Source: Pantoea nemavictus
GTDB lineage: Bacteria > Pseudomonadota > Gammaproteobacteria > Enterobacterales > Enterobacteriaceae
NCBI RefSeq assembly: GCF_037479095.1
Contig: NZ_JBBGZW010000002.1
Coordinates: 186,001 to 250,000, forward strand
Reading direction: 5' to 3'
DNA length: 64,000 nucleotides
Below, in pieces: positions 42,093 through 51,214 of this stretch. Numbering within the stretch: the first letter of the stretch is position 1; the number at the start of each line of letters is the position of its first letter. Made by a program: the position numbers and the translations under genes. The notes beneath the pieces are model-generated. The model saw only the letters and a list, made by a program, of their open reading frames with translations, was not told where the DNA came from and searched no databases.

Positions 42093-43105
42093 GATTGGCT
42101 CTCGCGCATGATACGGCCCTCAATGGGATGATGCGGATCGCCCGGGCCGAGGCTGGAACCTTTACCCGGCGATACCAGCCGATCGCAGAAGCGTTCATCC
42201 TCCACCGTCCACGGACAATCCAGCGCGGCAATCCCCTCACGCCACTGTTCAAAGGTACGCGGTCCGATCAATGTGCTGGTGACCAGCTTATTACGCATCA
42301 CCCACATCTGCGCCACGTGCGCCGGTTGGCGTCCGCTGCTCTCGGCATAGGCCGCCAGCTCACTCGCTACTTTGAGTGATTCCGGACGCCATTCTGCTTC
42401 CATCATGCGCGGATCGGCTCGTCCAGCGCGACTGTCACTCTCAGGAGCCGCATCCACGCGATACTTCCCGGTCAGGATACCGCGCGCCAACGGGCTGTAG
42501 CACACGGCTCCTGCGCCGAAGTAAGCCGCTGACGGTAAAATTTCCACCTCGGCTTCGCGGTTAGCAAGGTTATATAACGGCTGCGTCGCTATTGGCCCGG
42601 CAATGCCAGCCGCGCGCGCCAGGCGCACGGTTTCCGCTAAACGCCAGGCTTTGAAGTTTGAGACGGCAAAATAGCCGATTTTTCCCTCACGAATCAGGTC
42701 GGCGAACGCCAGCACCATCTCCTCCAATGGCGCAGCGAAATCCGCTTTATGCATATACAGCACATCAATGTAATCCGTACCGAGGCGCGTCAGCGATGCG
42801 TGCGTCGCCTCGCGAATCCACTTGCGCGACATGCCCCGCTGATTCGGACCATCGCCCATTGGATTGCCAACCTTGGTGGCCAGTACCCAATTATCGCGAT
42901 CGTCAGCAATCGCGCGACCAACCACCAGCTCGGATTCACCTTTGTTGTACATATCGGCGGTATCGATGAAGTTCACGCCGCTGTCACGGGCGTCGGCGAT
43001 GATGCGCTTTGACGTCATTTCGTCGGTGGCGCCGCCGAACATCATGGTGCCAAGACAAATTTCAGAAACCTTGAGCCCGCTGCGCCCGAGATATCGGTAT
43101 TGCAT
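42089..43105 (-). CDS. Aldo/keto reductase (AKR, YajO/YghZ-like)
   Basis: 338 residues from the ATG at 43105, with GAGAGGA upstream. MQYRYLGRSGLKVSEICLGTMMFG is the usual AKR start; the tetrad is seen in FIDTADMYNKGESE (D, Y), VLATKVGN (K) and YMHKADF (H). It likely reduces an aldehyde released in the pathway, a role filled by RutE or YdfG in the E. coli Rut pathway (malonic semialdehyde reduction). This is inference from position. It overlaps the flavin reductase start. Confidence 0.88.
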   Translation of the reverse strand: MQYRYLGRSGLKVSEICLGTMMFGGATDEMTSKRIIADARDSGVNFIDTADMYNKGESELVVGRAIADDRDNWVLATKVGNPMGDGPNQRGMSRKWIREATHASLTRLGTDYIDVLYMHKADFAAPLEEMVLAFADLIREGKIGYFAVSNFKAWRLAETVRLARAAGIAGPIATQPLYNLANREAEVEILPSAAYFGAGAVCYSPLARGILTGKYRVDAAPESDSRAGRADPRMMEAEWRPESLKVASELAAYAESSGRQPAHVAQMWVMRNKLVTSTLIGPRTFEQWREGIAALDCPWTVEDERFCDRLVSPGKGSSLGPGDPHHPIEGRIMRESQS

Positions 43106-43150
43106 GTACACATCCTCTCTATTTGATCGCGATAAAGGACAACCCAACAA

Positions 43151-43552
43151 CTAGCCGGGAATTACCGCGGTAGTGGCGATCTCAACCAGAAATTCGGGAC
43201 GCACCATTTCAAGTTTCACGCAGAAACGCGCCGGCAGCAGTGCCGGGAAATAGGTCACGTAGATTTCATTGAATTTGTGATAATCGTCGAGATCGCGCAG
43301 GAAGATCTGGTTCATCACCGCATGATCCATGCTGCTGCCCGCCGCTTCCAGTACCACTTTGATGCTGTCGAGCACGCGCCGCGTCTGCACTTCGATATCG
43401 CCGATGCCCACAATGCTGCCATCAACCGGATCGGTGGATAGCATCCCCGCGACGTAGACATGATTACCCGCTTTAACTCCCCAATTAAGGTGATTAAGGC
43501 CGGTGGCCGTTTTTCCGATGATCCAACCTTGTGGATTAATTGCCTGATTCAT
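43151..43552 (-). CDS. RidA/RutC-like deaminase with conserved arginine
   Basis: 133 residues. The Rid fold (HVYVAGMLSTDPVDGSIVGIGD, VLDSIKVVLEAAGSSMDHAV, RPEFLVEIATTAVIP) retains the catalytic arginine in PARFCVKLE and the glutamate in FLVEI, unlike the two other Rid proteins in the window. RutC deaminates the aminoacrylate intermediate of pyrimidine catabolism, so this is the best candidate for the true imine or enamine deaminase here. It lies between the permease and aldo/keto reductase genes of the same transcript. Confidence 0.88.
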   Translation of the reverse strand: MNQAINPQGWIIGKTATGLNHLNWGVKAGNHVYVAGMLSTDPVDGSIVGIGDIEVQTRRVLDSIKVVLEAAGSSMDHAVMNQIFLRDLDDYHKFNEIYVTYFPALLPARFCVKLEMVRPEFLVEIATTAVIPG

Positions 43553-43578
43553 CTACATCTCCCGATAATAGTTAAGGG

Positions 43579-44520
43579 TTAACGTCCTGAATGACGTAAG
43601 AAAGGCCGGCCTAAATCGCCCGGTGCGGCACCAGCTTTGCCCATCATGATCCAGGCAATGAGCGCGACGACAAACGGCATCGCCATCAGTAACGCGGGCG
43701 CAATGTTCACGCCAAGGTATTGGCCCTGAAACTGCAATGCCTCCAGCAATCCGAGTAACGTGGCGACGATCAATACGCGCAACGGCATCCAGCGGGCAAA
43801 GATGGTGATGGCAATTGCCAGATAGCCGCGTCCCGCGGTCATGTTGTCAACGAAGGTGCCGCCTGAGGCGACAATACACAGGTACGCGCCGCCCAACCCC
43901 GCCATCAGGCCGGTGAAAAGCGTAGCGCTGAAACGAATTCGCAGCACGGAATGCCCGGCGGCATCGGCCGCTAATGCATTCTCACCCACCGCACGCAGCA
44001 GTAATCCGGCGCGGGTGAAGCGCAGCACGCCCCACAAAACAATGGCGATCACGACCGCCAGATAAAACACTGGGCTTTGGGAAAACAACGCGCGTCCCAC
44101 TACCGGCAAATCCGCCAGGATTGGCAACTTAAGTATCGAAACCGAACGCATCGATCCGGCTGCAGGCGCACCACTCAGCCATAGCTGCCGAATCAGCGAG
44201 GTCGCGCCAATGGCGAACAGGTTAAAACCGATGCCCATCACGATTTGGTTAGCGCGTGCCAGCACGGTACCTAACGCCAGCAGCAGCGCGGCGAGCAAAC
44301 CACCCAGCATGCCCGCGCCAAGCGCCAGCAGCGGCGAACCGGTTAAAGCCAGCCCTAGCGCTGAGATGGAGGCACCGAAGAGCATTAAGCCTTCCAGCCC
44401 AATGGTGAAAACCCCCGCACGTTCAGAAACGGTTTCTCCTAGCGCCGCCAGCAATACCGGCACGCACAGGCGCAACCCACCCGCAAGAAACAGCGCCAGA
44501 GTTACAGTGTTGAATTCCAT
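43579..44520 (-). CDS. Nucleoside/nucleobase-type ABC permease 2 (YufQ/NupC-like, BPD_transp_2)
   Basis: 313 residues with about eight hydrophobic segments. GETVSERAGVFTIGLEGLMLFGA is the hallmark of BMP-associated permeases, and RAVGENALAADAAGHSV is the coupling loop. It overlaps the stop of permease 1 by 19 nt. Forms a heterodimeric channel with it. Confidence 0.92.
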   Translation of the reverse strand: MEFNTVTLALFLAGGLRLCVPVLLAALGETVSERAGVFTIGLEGLMLFGASISALGLALTGSPLLALGAGMLGGLLAALLLALGTVLARANQIVMGIGFNLFAIGATSLIRQLWLSGAPAAGSMRSVSILKLPILADLPVVGRALFSQSPVFYLAVVIAIVLWGVLRFTRAGLLLRAVGENALAADAAGHSVLRIRFSATLFTGLMAGLGGAYLCIVASGGTFVDNMTAGRGYLAIAITIFARWMPLRVLIVATLLGLLEALQFQGQYLGVNIAPALLMAMPFVVALIAWIMMGKAGAAPGDLGRPFLRHSGR

Positions 44521-45599
44521 ACCGGCCTCCCTTTCACCAGCATTACGCCGCTTAAAACCGCCAGAATCAGAATCGGCATACCGCCCAGAACATCGGCTAT
44601 TGCCGCAGGAATCGAAAAGGTAGTTTGTAGTGCCAGCGCAGCACTGTTAACCGCACCAAAGTAGAGTGAGACGATTACCGCCCCAAACGGTTGCAGTCCG
44701 GCGAGAAATGACACCGCCAGTCCTTCAAAACCTAATCCCGATGAGAAGCCGTCGATCAGGCGATAATGCACGCCGAGCACTTCAAAGGTGCCCGCCAGGC
44801 CGCTGATGGCACCAGAAATTGCCATGCTGGAGAGCACGGTTTTAGCGGCAGATTGTCCCTGTAAGCGCACAAAGCGTGGACTTTGCCCACTGGCGCGCAG
44901 TTTTAAACCGAAGGCGCTATGGTTGAGCATCACCCACACTGCCACGGCGATCAGCAGCGCCAGAAACACGCCCGCATGCAGTCGCGTGCCCTCAATCACC
45001 TGCTGAAATACGCCATCGGCCGGAAGCTGCGCTGACATATTGAAATTTGAGTTCACCGGGCGCATCGGTCCCTGCACCAGATACTTCAGCAAATAGATGG
45101 CGATAAAATTCATCATCAACGTAACGATGATTTCATCGATGCCACGCCACACTTTCAGCAGTGCCGGGATCGCGCCCCAGATAGCACCACACAAAGCACC
45201 GCTGATAATTGCCAGTGGCAGCAGCGCCGCCCCCACATCACCGAAGGCGAGAAACGGCAACATCGCGCCAATCGCTCCCATCTGCAGCTGCCCTTCGCCG
45301 CCGAGATTAAACATGCCGCCACGAATGGCGATCAGTGCGCCGAGCGCCACCAGCAGGCGTGGCGTCATAAACACCAGCGTGTCCGAAAATGCACGGATAT
45401 TACCGAATGCGCCGTCAATGGCGGTGGACAGCGCCGCATGCGTCGGCACGCCCATGCCAGCGATGAGGGCTAAGCCCACCCCTAACGAGCCGACAAAGGC
45501 ACTGAGTGTGATCCACAACGATCGTGACGCGCTGAGCTGTGCCAGCACGCGGCGCAAGGAAGCGCTGGTTTGTGCCAGCGTGGTGACGGAATCAGACAT
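44502..45599 (-). CDS. Nucleoside/nucleobase-type ABC permease 1 (YufP-like)
   Basis: 365 residues from the ATG at 45599, which follows GGAGG; the in-frame GTG at 45605 is less likely. It has a longer N-terminal region than permease 2, an IAIRGGMFNLGGEGQLQMGAIGA motif, and the coupling loop LRASGQSPRFVRLQGQSAAK. It overlaps the ATPase by 8 nt. Partner of permease 2. Confidence 0.92.
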   Translation of the reverse strand: MSDSVTTLAQTSASLRRVLAQLSASRSLWITLSAFVGSLGVGLALIAGMGVPTHAALSTAIDGAFGNIRAFSDTLVFMTPRLLVALGALIAIRGGMFNLGGEGQLQMGAIGAMLPFLAFGDVGAALLPLAIISGALCGAIWGAIPALLKVWRGIDEIIVTLMMNFIAIYLLKYLVQGPMRPVNSNFNMSAQLPADGVFQQVIEGTRLHAGVFLALLIAVAVWVMLNHSAFGLKLRASGQSPRFVRLQGQSAAKTVLSSMAISGAISGLAGTFEVLGVHYRLIDGFSSGLGFEGLAVSFLAGLQPFGAVIVSLYFGAVNSAALALQTTFSIPAAIADVLGGMPILILAVLSGVMLVKGRPVWNSTL

Positions 45600-47094
45600 G
45601 CACACCTCCAGTCATCTGCGCACTGTGACCCGATGTCATCAAGGTGCCAATTCGTTCCATATTCATCTCATCACCCACTACAGTGCCGGTAATACGTCCA
45701 CCGTTCATCACGACGATGCGGTCCGATACGCGAATTAATTCTTCAATGTTTGAGGAGATAATCATGACCGCGGTGCCCGCATCTGCCGCATCAGCGAGGC
45801 GCGTGAGCACCGCTTCCGCTGCCGCCATATCAAGACCGCGCGTCGGTTGATACACCACGATAATTGACACCGCCTGCGCCAGTGCGCGCGCCACCACGAT
45901 CTTTTGCTGATTGCCACCCGACAGCGAGCGCGCCGGGCTGGCATGGGAATGAGTGCGAATATCGGCGTGTTCGATCATCTCGATGGCGCGCCGGGCAATC
46001 GCCGGATGATCAAGTAAACCCAGGCGGCGATAGGCGCCACGCATAATGTCGGGATAGAGCAAGTTGTGAGAGACTGGCAAATCGAGCGACAACCCTTCGT
46101 GATGACGATCCTGCGGCACCAGCGCCAGGGTGACGTTGTCACTTAAGCGCGCGACGTCACCGCTGTCCGGCTGCAGTTCACCCGCCAATAAGGCAAACAG
46201 CTCGCTCTGCCCGTTACCCTCTACGCCCGCGACACCAATCACCTCGCGCGATGCCAGCGTTAAGTTGATGTCATGCAAACCTGGAGAGCCGCTGCCAGGA
46301 CGCACCTGAATGTTGTTCAGACGCAACTGCTCGGCTCCGCTACTGCGCTGTAAACCCAGTCGCGTGCCGCTGCTGACCGCGCGCCCAACGATTTTCTCCA
46401 CCAGTTCGTCCGGCGAACAGCCAGCGGTTACTCCGCTGCCGTTGGTTTTACCGCGACGCAAAATGGTGTAGCGATCGGTATTTGCCAGCACTTCATCGAC
46501 GTTATGCGTGACCACCGCCACCGCCGTGCCGCTGGCACAGATGCGGCGCAGTGTTGCGTACAATGCAGCGATCTCTGTGGGGGTGAGAATGGTGGAAGGC
46601 TCATCCAGCAGCAGCACGCGCGTGTCATTGACCAGCGCTTTGAGAATCTCAACCCGCTGCTGCAACGCCAGCGGCAAGTGAGCGACCCGCGCTGCCGGAT
46701 CGAGATCAACGCCGTAGTGCTGCATAAAGGCACGGATGTCAGCATGACGGCGAAACGCTTTGCGCCGATCGCCACGTGCCACCAGCGCGAGGTTCTCTGC
46801 GACGCTGAAGGGTGCCACCAGTTTGAAATGCTGATGCACCATGCCAATGCCATTGGCGATGGCATTGGCTGGTCGTCGGTGAATCACCTGACGTCCGCCC
46901 ATCAGCACTCCGCCTTCCGTTGGCTCATGCACGCCATACAGAATGTTCATCAATGTCGATTTGCCCGCGCCGTTTTCACCCAGCAGCGCGTGTATCTCGC
47001 CGGGAAAGAGCGACAACGAAACCTTGTCCAGCGCGACAAAGCCGTTGGCATAGCGCTTTGAGACGTGATCGAGTTCGATAAGCGGGCTCGACAT
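45592..47094 (-). CDS. Nucleoside/nucleobase-type ABC importer ATPase with two ABC domains
   Basis: 500 residues from the ATG at 47094, with GAGGAT upstream. The first ABC domain has a full Walker A (LLGENGAGKSTLMNIL) and an aberrant signature region. The second has a degenerate Walker A (GVEGNGQSELFAL) but a clear LSGGNQQKIVVARAL signature and IVVYQPTRGLDM. This asymmetry is typical of Rbs/BMP-type fused ATPases. It serves the BMP importer, with SBP upstream and permeases downstream on one transcript. Confidence 0.93.
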   Translation of the reverse strand: MSSPLIELDHVSKRYANGFVALDKVSLSLFPGEIHALLGENGAGKSTLMNILYGVHEPTEGGVLMGGRQVIHRRPANAIANGIGMVHQHFKLVAPFSVAENLALVARGDRRKAFRRHADIRAFMQHYGVDLDPAARVAHLPLALQQRVEILKALVNDTRVLLLDEPSTILTPTEIAALYATLRRICASGTAVAVVTHNVDEVLANTDRYTILRRGKTNGSGVTAGCSPDELVEKIVGRAVSSGTRLGLQRSSGAEQLRLNNIQVRPGSGSPGLHDINLTLASREVIGVAGVEGNGQSELFALLAGELQPDSGDVARLSDNVTLALVPQDRHHEGLSLDLPVSHNLLYPDIMRGAYRRLGLLDHPAIARRAIEMIEHADIRTHSHASPARSLSGGNQQKIVVARALAQAVSIIVVYQPTRGLDMAAAEAVLTRLADAADAGTAVMIISSNIEELIRVSDRIVVMNGGRITGTVVGDEMNMERIGTLMTSGHSAQMTGGVHV

Positions 47095-47098
47095 GATA

Positions 47099-48064
47099 TC
47101 AATCCTCAACCTTGACCTTGCCGGATTTGATGTCGTCCATCACCTTAAACACCTTGTCCTGCACCGCTTTATCCACGTGGGCAAAGGGTTTCGACAGGGT
47201 CCAGCCGTTGGTTTTCAGGTTTTCGGTAATGATGCGATTGCCTAACTGATGATCGGCATAATGCTTGCCGATATCGGCGTAGGATTTATCAAAGTTCATC
47301 ACCGTTGAGGTCATAATCGAATTAGGAAACGATTTGGCTTGATCGGTATAAGAACCAATGGTCAGCACGCCCTCTTCATCCGCCGCTTGTTGAATCCCGG
47401 CATCGGCGGTATCAGCAGAAGGAATAACGAAATCGGCACCGCGCGCGATGGCGCCTGTCGCAATCTCTTTGGCGCGCGCCACGTCAGTAAAGGAGCCAAC
47501 GTAGGCGGAATCGACCACGACCCTGGGATTAACATAGGCGGCACCTTTCTTGATGAACTGCACGGTGCGTTCTGCCGACGGAATCGGTTCACCGCTGATG
47601 ACCGCAATATGCCCGCTTTTACTGGCGGAAGCCGCCAGAGCACCGAGCACAAAACCGTATTCATCCCAATCCACTGACCATGCCGAGTAGTTAGGTAGAT
47701 TATTGGTCGAACCCTCATAGGAATAGAGGACAAACTGGGTGTTCGGGAATGCCCGTGCTACCTCTTTGATCGCCGCGGAATAGCCGGATGAGTGCGCAAT
47801 GATTAGCTTCACGCCGTCAGAGGCGAGCTGGCGTAACACCGATGGCGCTGCTTCGTAAGTGGTATGTTCAAGATAGCTCGGCGCGAAACCCTGTTGCGTG
47901 GCCATCGATTTGAATGCGGCATAACCCGCCATATCCCATGAACCTTGGGTGACGGTCTGCGTGAACAGTGCCGCCACGCGTGGTTTGCTCTCATCGGCTT
48001 GCACCATGGCGCTGCTGCCCATCGCCGCCGCTACCGCAACAGCCAACATCATTTTCATTTTCAT
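47099..48064 (-). CDS. BMP-family ABC binding protein (nucleoside/nucleobase type)
   Basis: 321 residues from the ATG at 48064, giving a Sec signal (KMMLAVAVAAAMGSSAMVQA); AGGAG lies 9 nt upstream. The PF02608 pattern is seen in VAALFTQTVTQGSWDMAGYAAFK, IIAHSSGYSAAIKEVARAFPNTQFVLYS, and the closing SGKVKVED. Family members (PnrA, NupN, YufN) bind purine or pyrimidine nucleosides, and some bind other ring compounds. It is first of the importer genes and lies 79 bp after the RutA-like gene, so import and ring cleavage are probably one operon. Confidence 0.9.
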   Translation of the reverse strand: MKMKMMLAVAVAAAMGSSAMVQADESKPRVAALFTQTVTQGSWDMAGYAAFKSMATQQGFAPSYLEHTTYEAAPSVLRQLASDGVKLIIAHSSGYSAAIKEVARAFPNTQFVLYSYEGSTNNLPNYSAWSVDWDEYGFVLGALAASASKSGHIAVISGEPIPSAERTVQFIKKGAAYVNPRVVVDSAYVGSFTDVARAKEIATGAIARGADFVIPSADTADAGIQQAADEEGVLTIGSYTDQAKSFPNSIMTSTVMNFDKSYADIGKHYADHQLGNRIITENLKTNGWTLSKPFAHVDKAVQDKVFKVMDDIKSGKVKVED

Positions 48065-48143
48065 CGCTCGACTCCTGGCAATCCGCATCGCGGAAAAAAG
48101 GTGGGTGACTATGTGTTGTTCCCAATCGCCATCAATGACGACA

Positions 48144-49259
48144 CTACACTGCATTCGCGCGTTGGTATTCGCGTGCGTGGGTGTTGACGCCATGCTGCTC
48201 CAGCACTTCCAGCACCTCAGTGCCAACCGTGCGCAAATCGTCAATAAAGTCCGGTACTATCACCGTCACACCATCAAGTTGTGCGCCTTTAATAATCGCT
48301 GCCAATTTCCTGCCGATGGTTTCAGGCGACCCGACCAACGCGGCGCGTGTCATCGAGTTGCGCTGCTCGCCCTGCGACACAAAACGCTGCGCCATGGTGT
48401 TCTGCTTGAAGCTCTTATCGCCGGAGTATTCGCGCGTCTGATTATCCAGCGCGATGGTGTCGACGCCCGCGTCATACAGCGCCACCCGCTCATGTGCTTC
48501 AGCATCCGTTGCGCCTGGCACGATGGTGAAAAGCCCGTAGGTTTTGAAGTCCGGTTTGCCCTGCTGCATAGCGAGTTCTTTGGCACGCAGCCCGGTTTTG
48601 ATGAAGTCGTCATGATCCGAACCAAGCATAAAGCTGCCGGTACAGTGCTCCATGGTGAACAGAAAACCGCGGTCTGAGGCACCGGCACAGATAATCGGCG
48701 GTGGCGATGCCGGTTTTGGGTTCGACATGCAATCGGTCAGCTGGTAATGCTTGCCGTTATGATTGACGCGATCTTCCGTCCATAACCGCTTCAGCACCGT
48801 CAGCCACTCCGCCGCCAGTTCGTAGCGCTCGGCATGATCGAGATCTATCCACAAGCCCATTTGCCCCTGATCGGTAGGATTTGAACCGGAGACGATATTC
48901 AGACCAAAACGTCCCTGCGAGATTTGATCCAGCACCGCGCTCATTTTCGCTACCACCGCCGGATGAAACACCATGGTGTGTACCGTGCCCCACACGCCAA
49001 TACGGCTGGTGGCTTCGGCAATCCCCGCCATGGTTGTCAGGCTTTCCAGCGTCACGTCCCAATGCTGTGAGGGCCCACCGTAGCCGCGCCATTTCGCCAT
49101 CGACAGCGCAAAATCAAATCCCAGCTGTTCCGCCAGCATCGCCACCTGCTTGTTGTAATCGTATGTGGCTGGTAGCTGCGGGCTGGTGGTAGAGGTAATC
49201 CAGCCGCCGTTGCCAACCGGCAGAAAGACGCCGAACTCAACATTTTTCGCGCTAGTCAT
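48144..49259 (-). CDS. RutA-like flavin-dependent (LLM) monooxygenase
   Basis: 371 residues, luciferase-like TIM barrel. Alignment by eye with E. coli RutA is good at the N-terminus (GVFLPVGNGGWI, DFALSMAKWRGYGG, WDVTLESLTTMAG, GRFGLNIVSGSN, ICAGASDRGFLF). RutA cleaves the uracil ring between N3 and C4 via a flavin peroxide. Here the region RutA uses for pyrimidine binding differs in places (HTMVFHPAV versus ATLTLPPAI), so the substrate may be another cyclic amide. GAGGAG precedes the ATG. It follows the RutD-like gene by 14 nt. Confidence 0.88.
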   Translation of the reverse strand: MTSAKNVEFGVFLPVGNGGWITSTTSPQLPATYDYNKQVAMLAEQLGFDFALSMAKWRGYGGPSQHWDVTLESLTTMAGIAEATSRIGVWGTVHTMVFHPAVVAKMSAVLDQISQGRFGLNIVSGSNPTDQGQMGLWIDLDHAERYELAAEWLTVLKRLWTEDRVNHNGKHYQLTDCMSNPKPASPPPIICAGASDRGFLFTMEHCTGSFMLGSDHDDFIKTGLRAKELAMQQGKPDFKTYGLFTIVPGATDAEAHERVALYDAGVDTIALDNQTREYSGDKSFKQNTMAQRFVSQGEQRNSMTRAALVGSPETIGRKLAAIIKGAQLDGVTVIVPDFIDDLRTVGTEVLEVLEQHGVNTHAREYQRANAV

Positions 49260-49273
49260 TTCAACTCCTCAGT

Positions 49274-50080
49274 TCAATGCACAGGCGAGTGAAGGCTCGC
49301 CATAAAGTCGCGGGTAATTTGGTTAAACAGCGGGGTTTCAGTCTCGGAAAAACTGTGGCCACCCTGCGGCACAATTTTCAGCTGCGCGCCGGGGATGTTC
49401 TCGGCCAGCAGGCGTGATTGGTAGGGCGGCGTCAGAATGTCGTCCTGCGCACACATCACCAGCGTTGGCGTTTGGATCTGTGGCAGCGCGGCGCTGGCAT
49501 CGTGCGCCATAATCGCGTCAATACGGCTCAGCACCACGTCGCGCGCCGGAAAGCGTGTTGCCGAAGCCAGCAGCGCGGGCGATAAGGTGTCGGCGTTGGC
49601 CTTGATATGTTCTGGCGGATAGAGAAAAAGCGCGCTGCCATGCACATACTCTTCCAGTGAGCTACCTAGCAGCAGCGCACGGCGCATACGGAAGCACCAG
49701 TTGAAATGCATATCTGACTTGGCCCAGCTGGCGTACTGCACCATGCCCGCCAGCAGCTGCGGTTGACGTGCCGCCAGAATCTGGCCAATCGCGCCGCCGG
49801 TAGAGTGCCCGACTAAAATCGGACGATGCAGCTGCAGCGCGGCAATCAACGCCTGCAAATCGTCCACCAGCGTATCGATGCTGTAAGGTCCGGTAGGATG
49901 ATCGGACTGGCCTGCACCACGTTGATCGTAAGTCACCACGGTAAAGTCATCCGCGAAAGCACTGACCTGTGGTTGCCAGTAAGCGGCGGTTCCGCCGAGT
50001 CCGGAGACAAAAATGATCGTCGGTCCCTGTCCCGCAATTTCATAATGGGTGCGAATTCCGTTAGTCATGATGCTCGGCAT
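49274..50080 (-). CDS. RutD-like alpha/beta hydrolase
   Basis: 268 residues. The oxyanion region FVSGLGGTAAYWQPQ and YDQRGAGQSDHP resemble RutD closely. The nucleophile elbow GHSTGGAIG has a serine where E. coli RutD has GHALGA, so this enzyme keeps a complete serine-type triad (S in GHSTG, D in CAQDDILTP, H in GGHSF). It probably hydrolyses an acyl or carbamoyl product of the RutA-like step. First gene of the long minus-strand operon, 179 bp after the LysR gene. Confidence 0.88.
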   Translation of the reverse strand: MPSIMTNGIRTHYEIAGQGPTIIFVSGLGGTAAYWQPQVSAFADDFTVVTYDQRGAGQSDHPTGPYSIDTLVDDLQALIAALQLHRPILVGHSTGGAIGQILAARQPQLLAGMVQYASWAKSDMHFNWCFRMRRALLLGSSLEEYVHGSALFLYPPEHIKANADTLSPALLASATRFPARDVVLSRIDAIMAHDASAALPQIQTPTLVMCAQDDILTPPYQSRLLAENIPGAQLKIVPQGGHSFSETETPLFNQITRDFMASLHSPVH

Positions 50081-50219
50081 CGATTTCCCCCTAGTGGATT
50101 TTTGCCTGTCTGCAGCGATGACTAATAAGTACCATGCACTTTCCTGCCAGCTGTAATATCGAATGCAGCACGCGGCGTTGCCGCTTTTAGAACGCGCGGG
50201 ACGTGCAGCACATCGATCC

Positions 50220-50242
50220 GGTCGCCAAAAATCGCGACGCTA
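50220..50242. repeat. Degenerate palindromic repeat (GGTCGCC...GCGACGCTAC)
   Basis: GGTCGC and GCGAC flank a short A-rich centre, with the family CTAC end. It lies between the LysR stop and the RutD-like start. Confidence 0.6.
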
Positions 50243-50259
50243 CCAACCGGGTCGATCAC

Positions 50260-51147
50260 TCAATCAAATTCCCGGCACACATGCTTAAGAAATTGATGGG
50301 CGGCAAAGGAGAGCGTGCGGTCGCGATGCACACAGATCTCGATGTTGGCCGATTCCATGGCTTCGTTATCAATCGGTATGGCAATCAACCTGTTCTGTTC
50401 TATTTCACGTGCGGCTATTTGTTTCGGACCAATGGTTAACGTGCGCCCGGCAATGGCCATCGCTTTGGTCAGTTCGAGATTGTTGGTGTTCACTATCGAA
50501 CGCGGGTTGAGATGCAGGCTGCGCGTGACTTTGTCGAAAGTTTGCCGCATGCCAAAACTGGACACCGGCAGCGCCACCGGATAAAAACAGATGTCTTCAA
50601 GGGAAAGGGATTGGTGCTGGGCAAGCGGATGCTGCGGGGAAACCAGGCACTGAATTGGTGCAGGACAGCGTTTAATCACTTCTATTCCAGGGCGATCGCC
50701 CATGTTGAAGACGATGCCAATATCGATCTCATCACGAATGATGGCCTCAATGGTCCGATCGGAAGATTCGCTGTTAATGGAGAACTGAATCGCGGGGTAG
50801 TTTTCATTAAAGTCAGTCATGATGCGCGGCAAAATAGCCTGCACCACCGCTTCAATCACCCAAATTTTCACTTCGCCTTCGCGCAACCCTTTTAAGTTTT
50901 TGATCGACTCGTGAATGCGGTCGAGGTCGCGACACATCTTGCGCGTAAAGCGCTCGAGCATCATGCCTGCCGGGGTCAGGCGAATGCCGGTATTACTACG
51001 TTCAAGCAGCATCACGCCAAGCGTATGTTCGAGTAAGGCGATTTGCCGACTAATGGCCGAGGGCGCGACGTGCAGACGATCCGCTGCGCGCCTGATCGAT
51101 CCGGTGGCAGCGACTTCGTTGAAGTATTTATAGGTGTTGAGGTTCAC
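50260..51147 (-). CDS. LysR-family regulator upstream of the Rut-like operon
   Basis: 295 residues. The winged helix (YFNEVAATGSIRRAADRLHVAPSAISRQIALLEHTLGVMLLERSNTGIRLTPAG, in family motifs, residues about 8-62) leads an effector domain. It is transcribed in the same direction as the Rut-like genes rather than divergently, which is unusual for a LysR regulator and its target. The 179-bp gap contains a repeat, so it may have its own promoter. Control of the operon is inferred. Confidence 0.87.
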   Translation of the reverse strand: MNLNTYKYFNEVAATGSIRRAADRLHVAPSAISRQIALLEHTLGVMLLERSNTGIRLTPAGMMLERFTRKMCRDLDRIHESIKNLKGLREGEVKIWVIEAVVQAILPRIMTDFNENYPAIQFSINSESSDRTIEAIIRDEIDIGIVFNMGDRPGIEVIKRCPAPIQCLVSPQHPLAQHQSLSLEDICFYPVALPVSSFGMRQTFDKVTRSLHLNPRSIVNTNNLELTKAMAIAGRTLTIGPKQIAAREIEQNRLIAIPIDNEAMESANIEICVHRDRTLSFAAHQFLKHVCREFD

Positions 51148-51214
51148 TTACATCGCCCTGTGTAAAGGATTTATCGCACAAGGTGATGCAAGAGTTATTC
51201 CATATCTCGAAACA

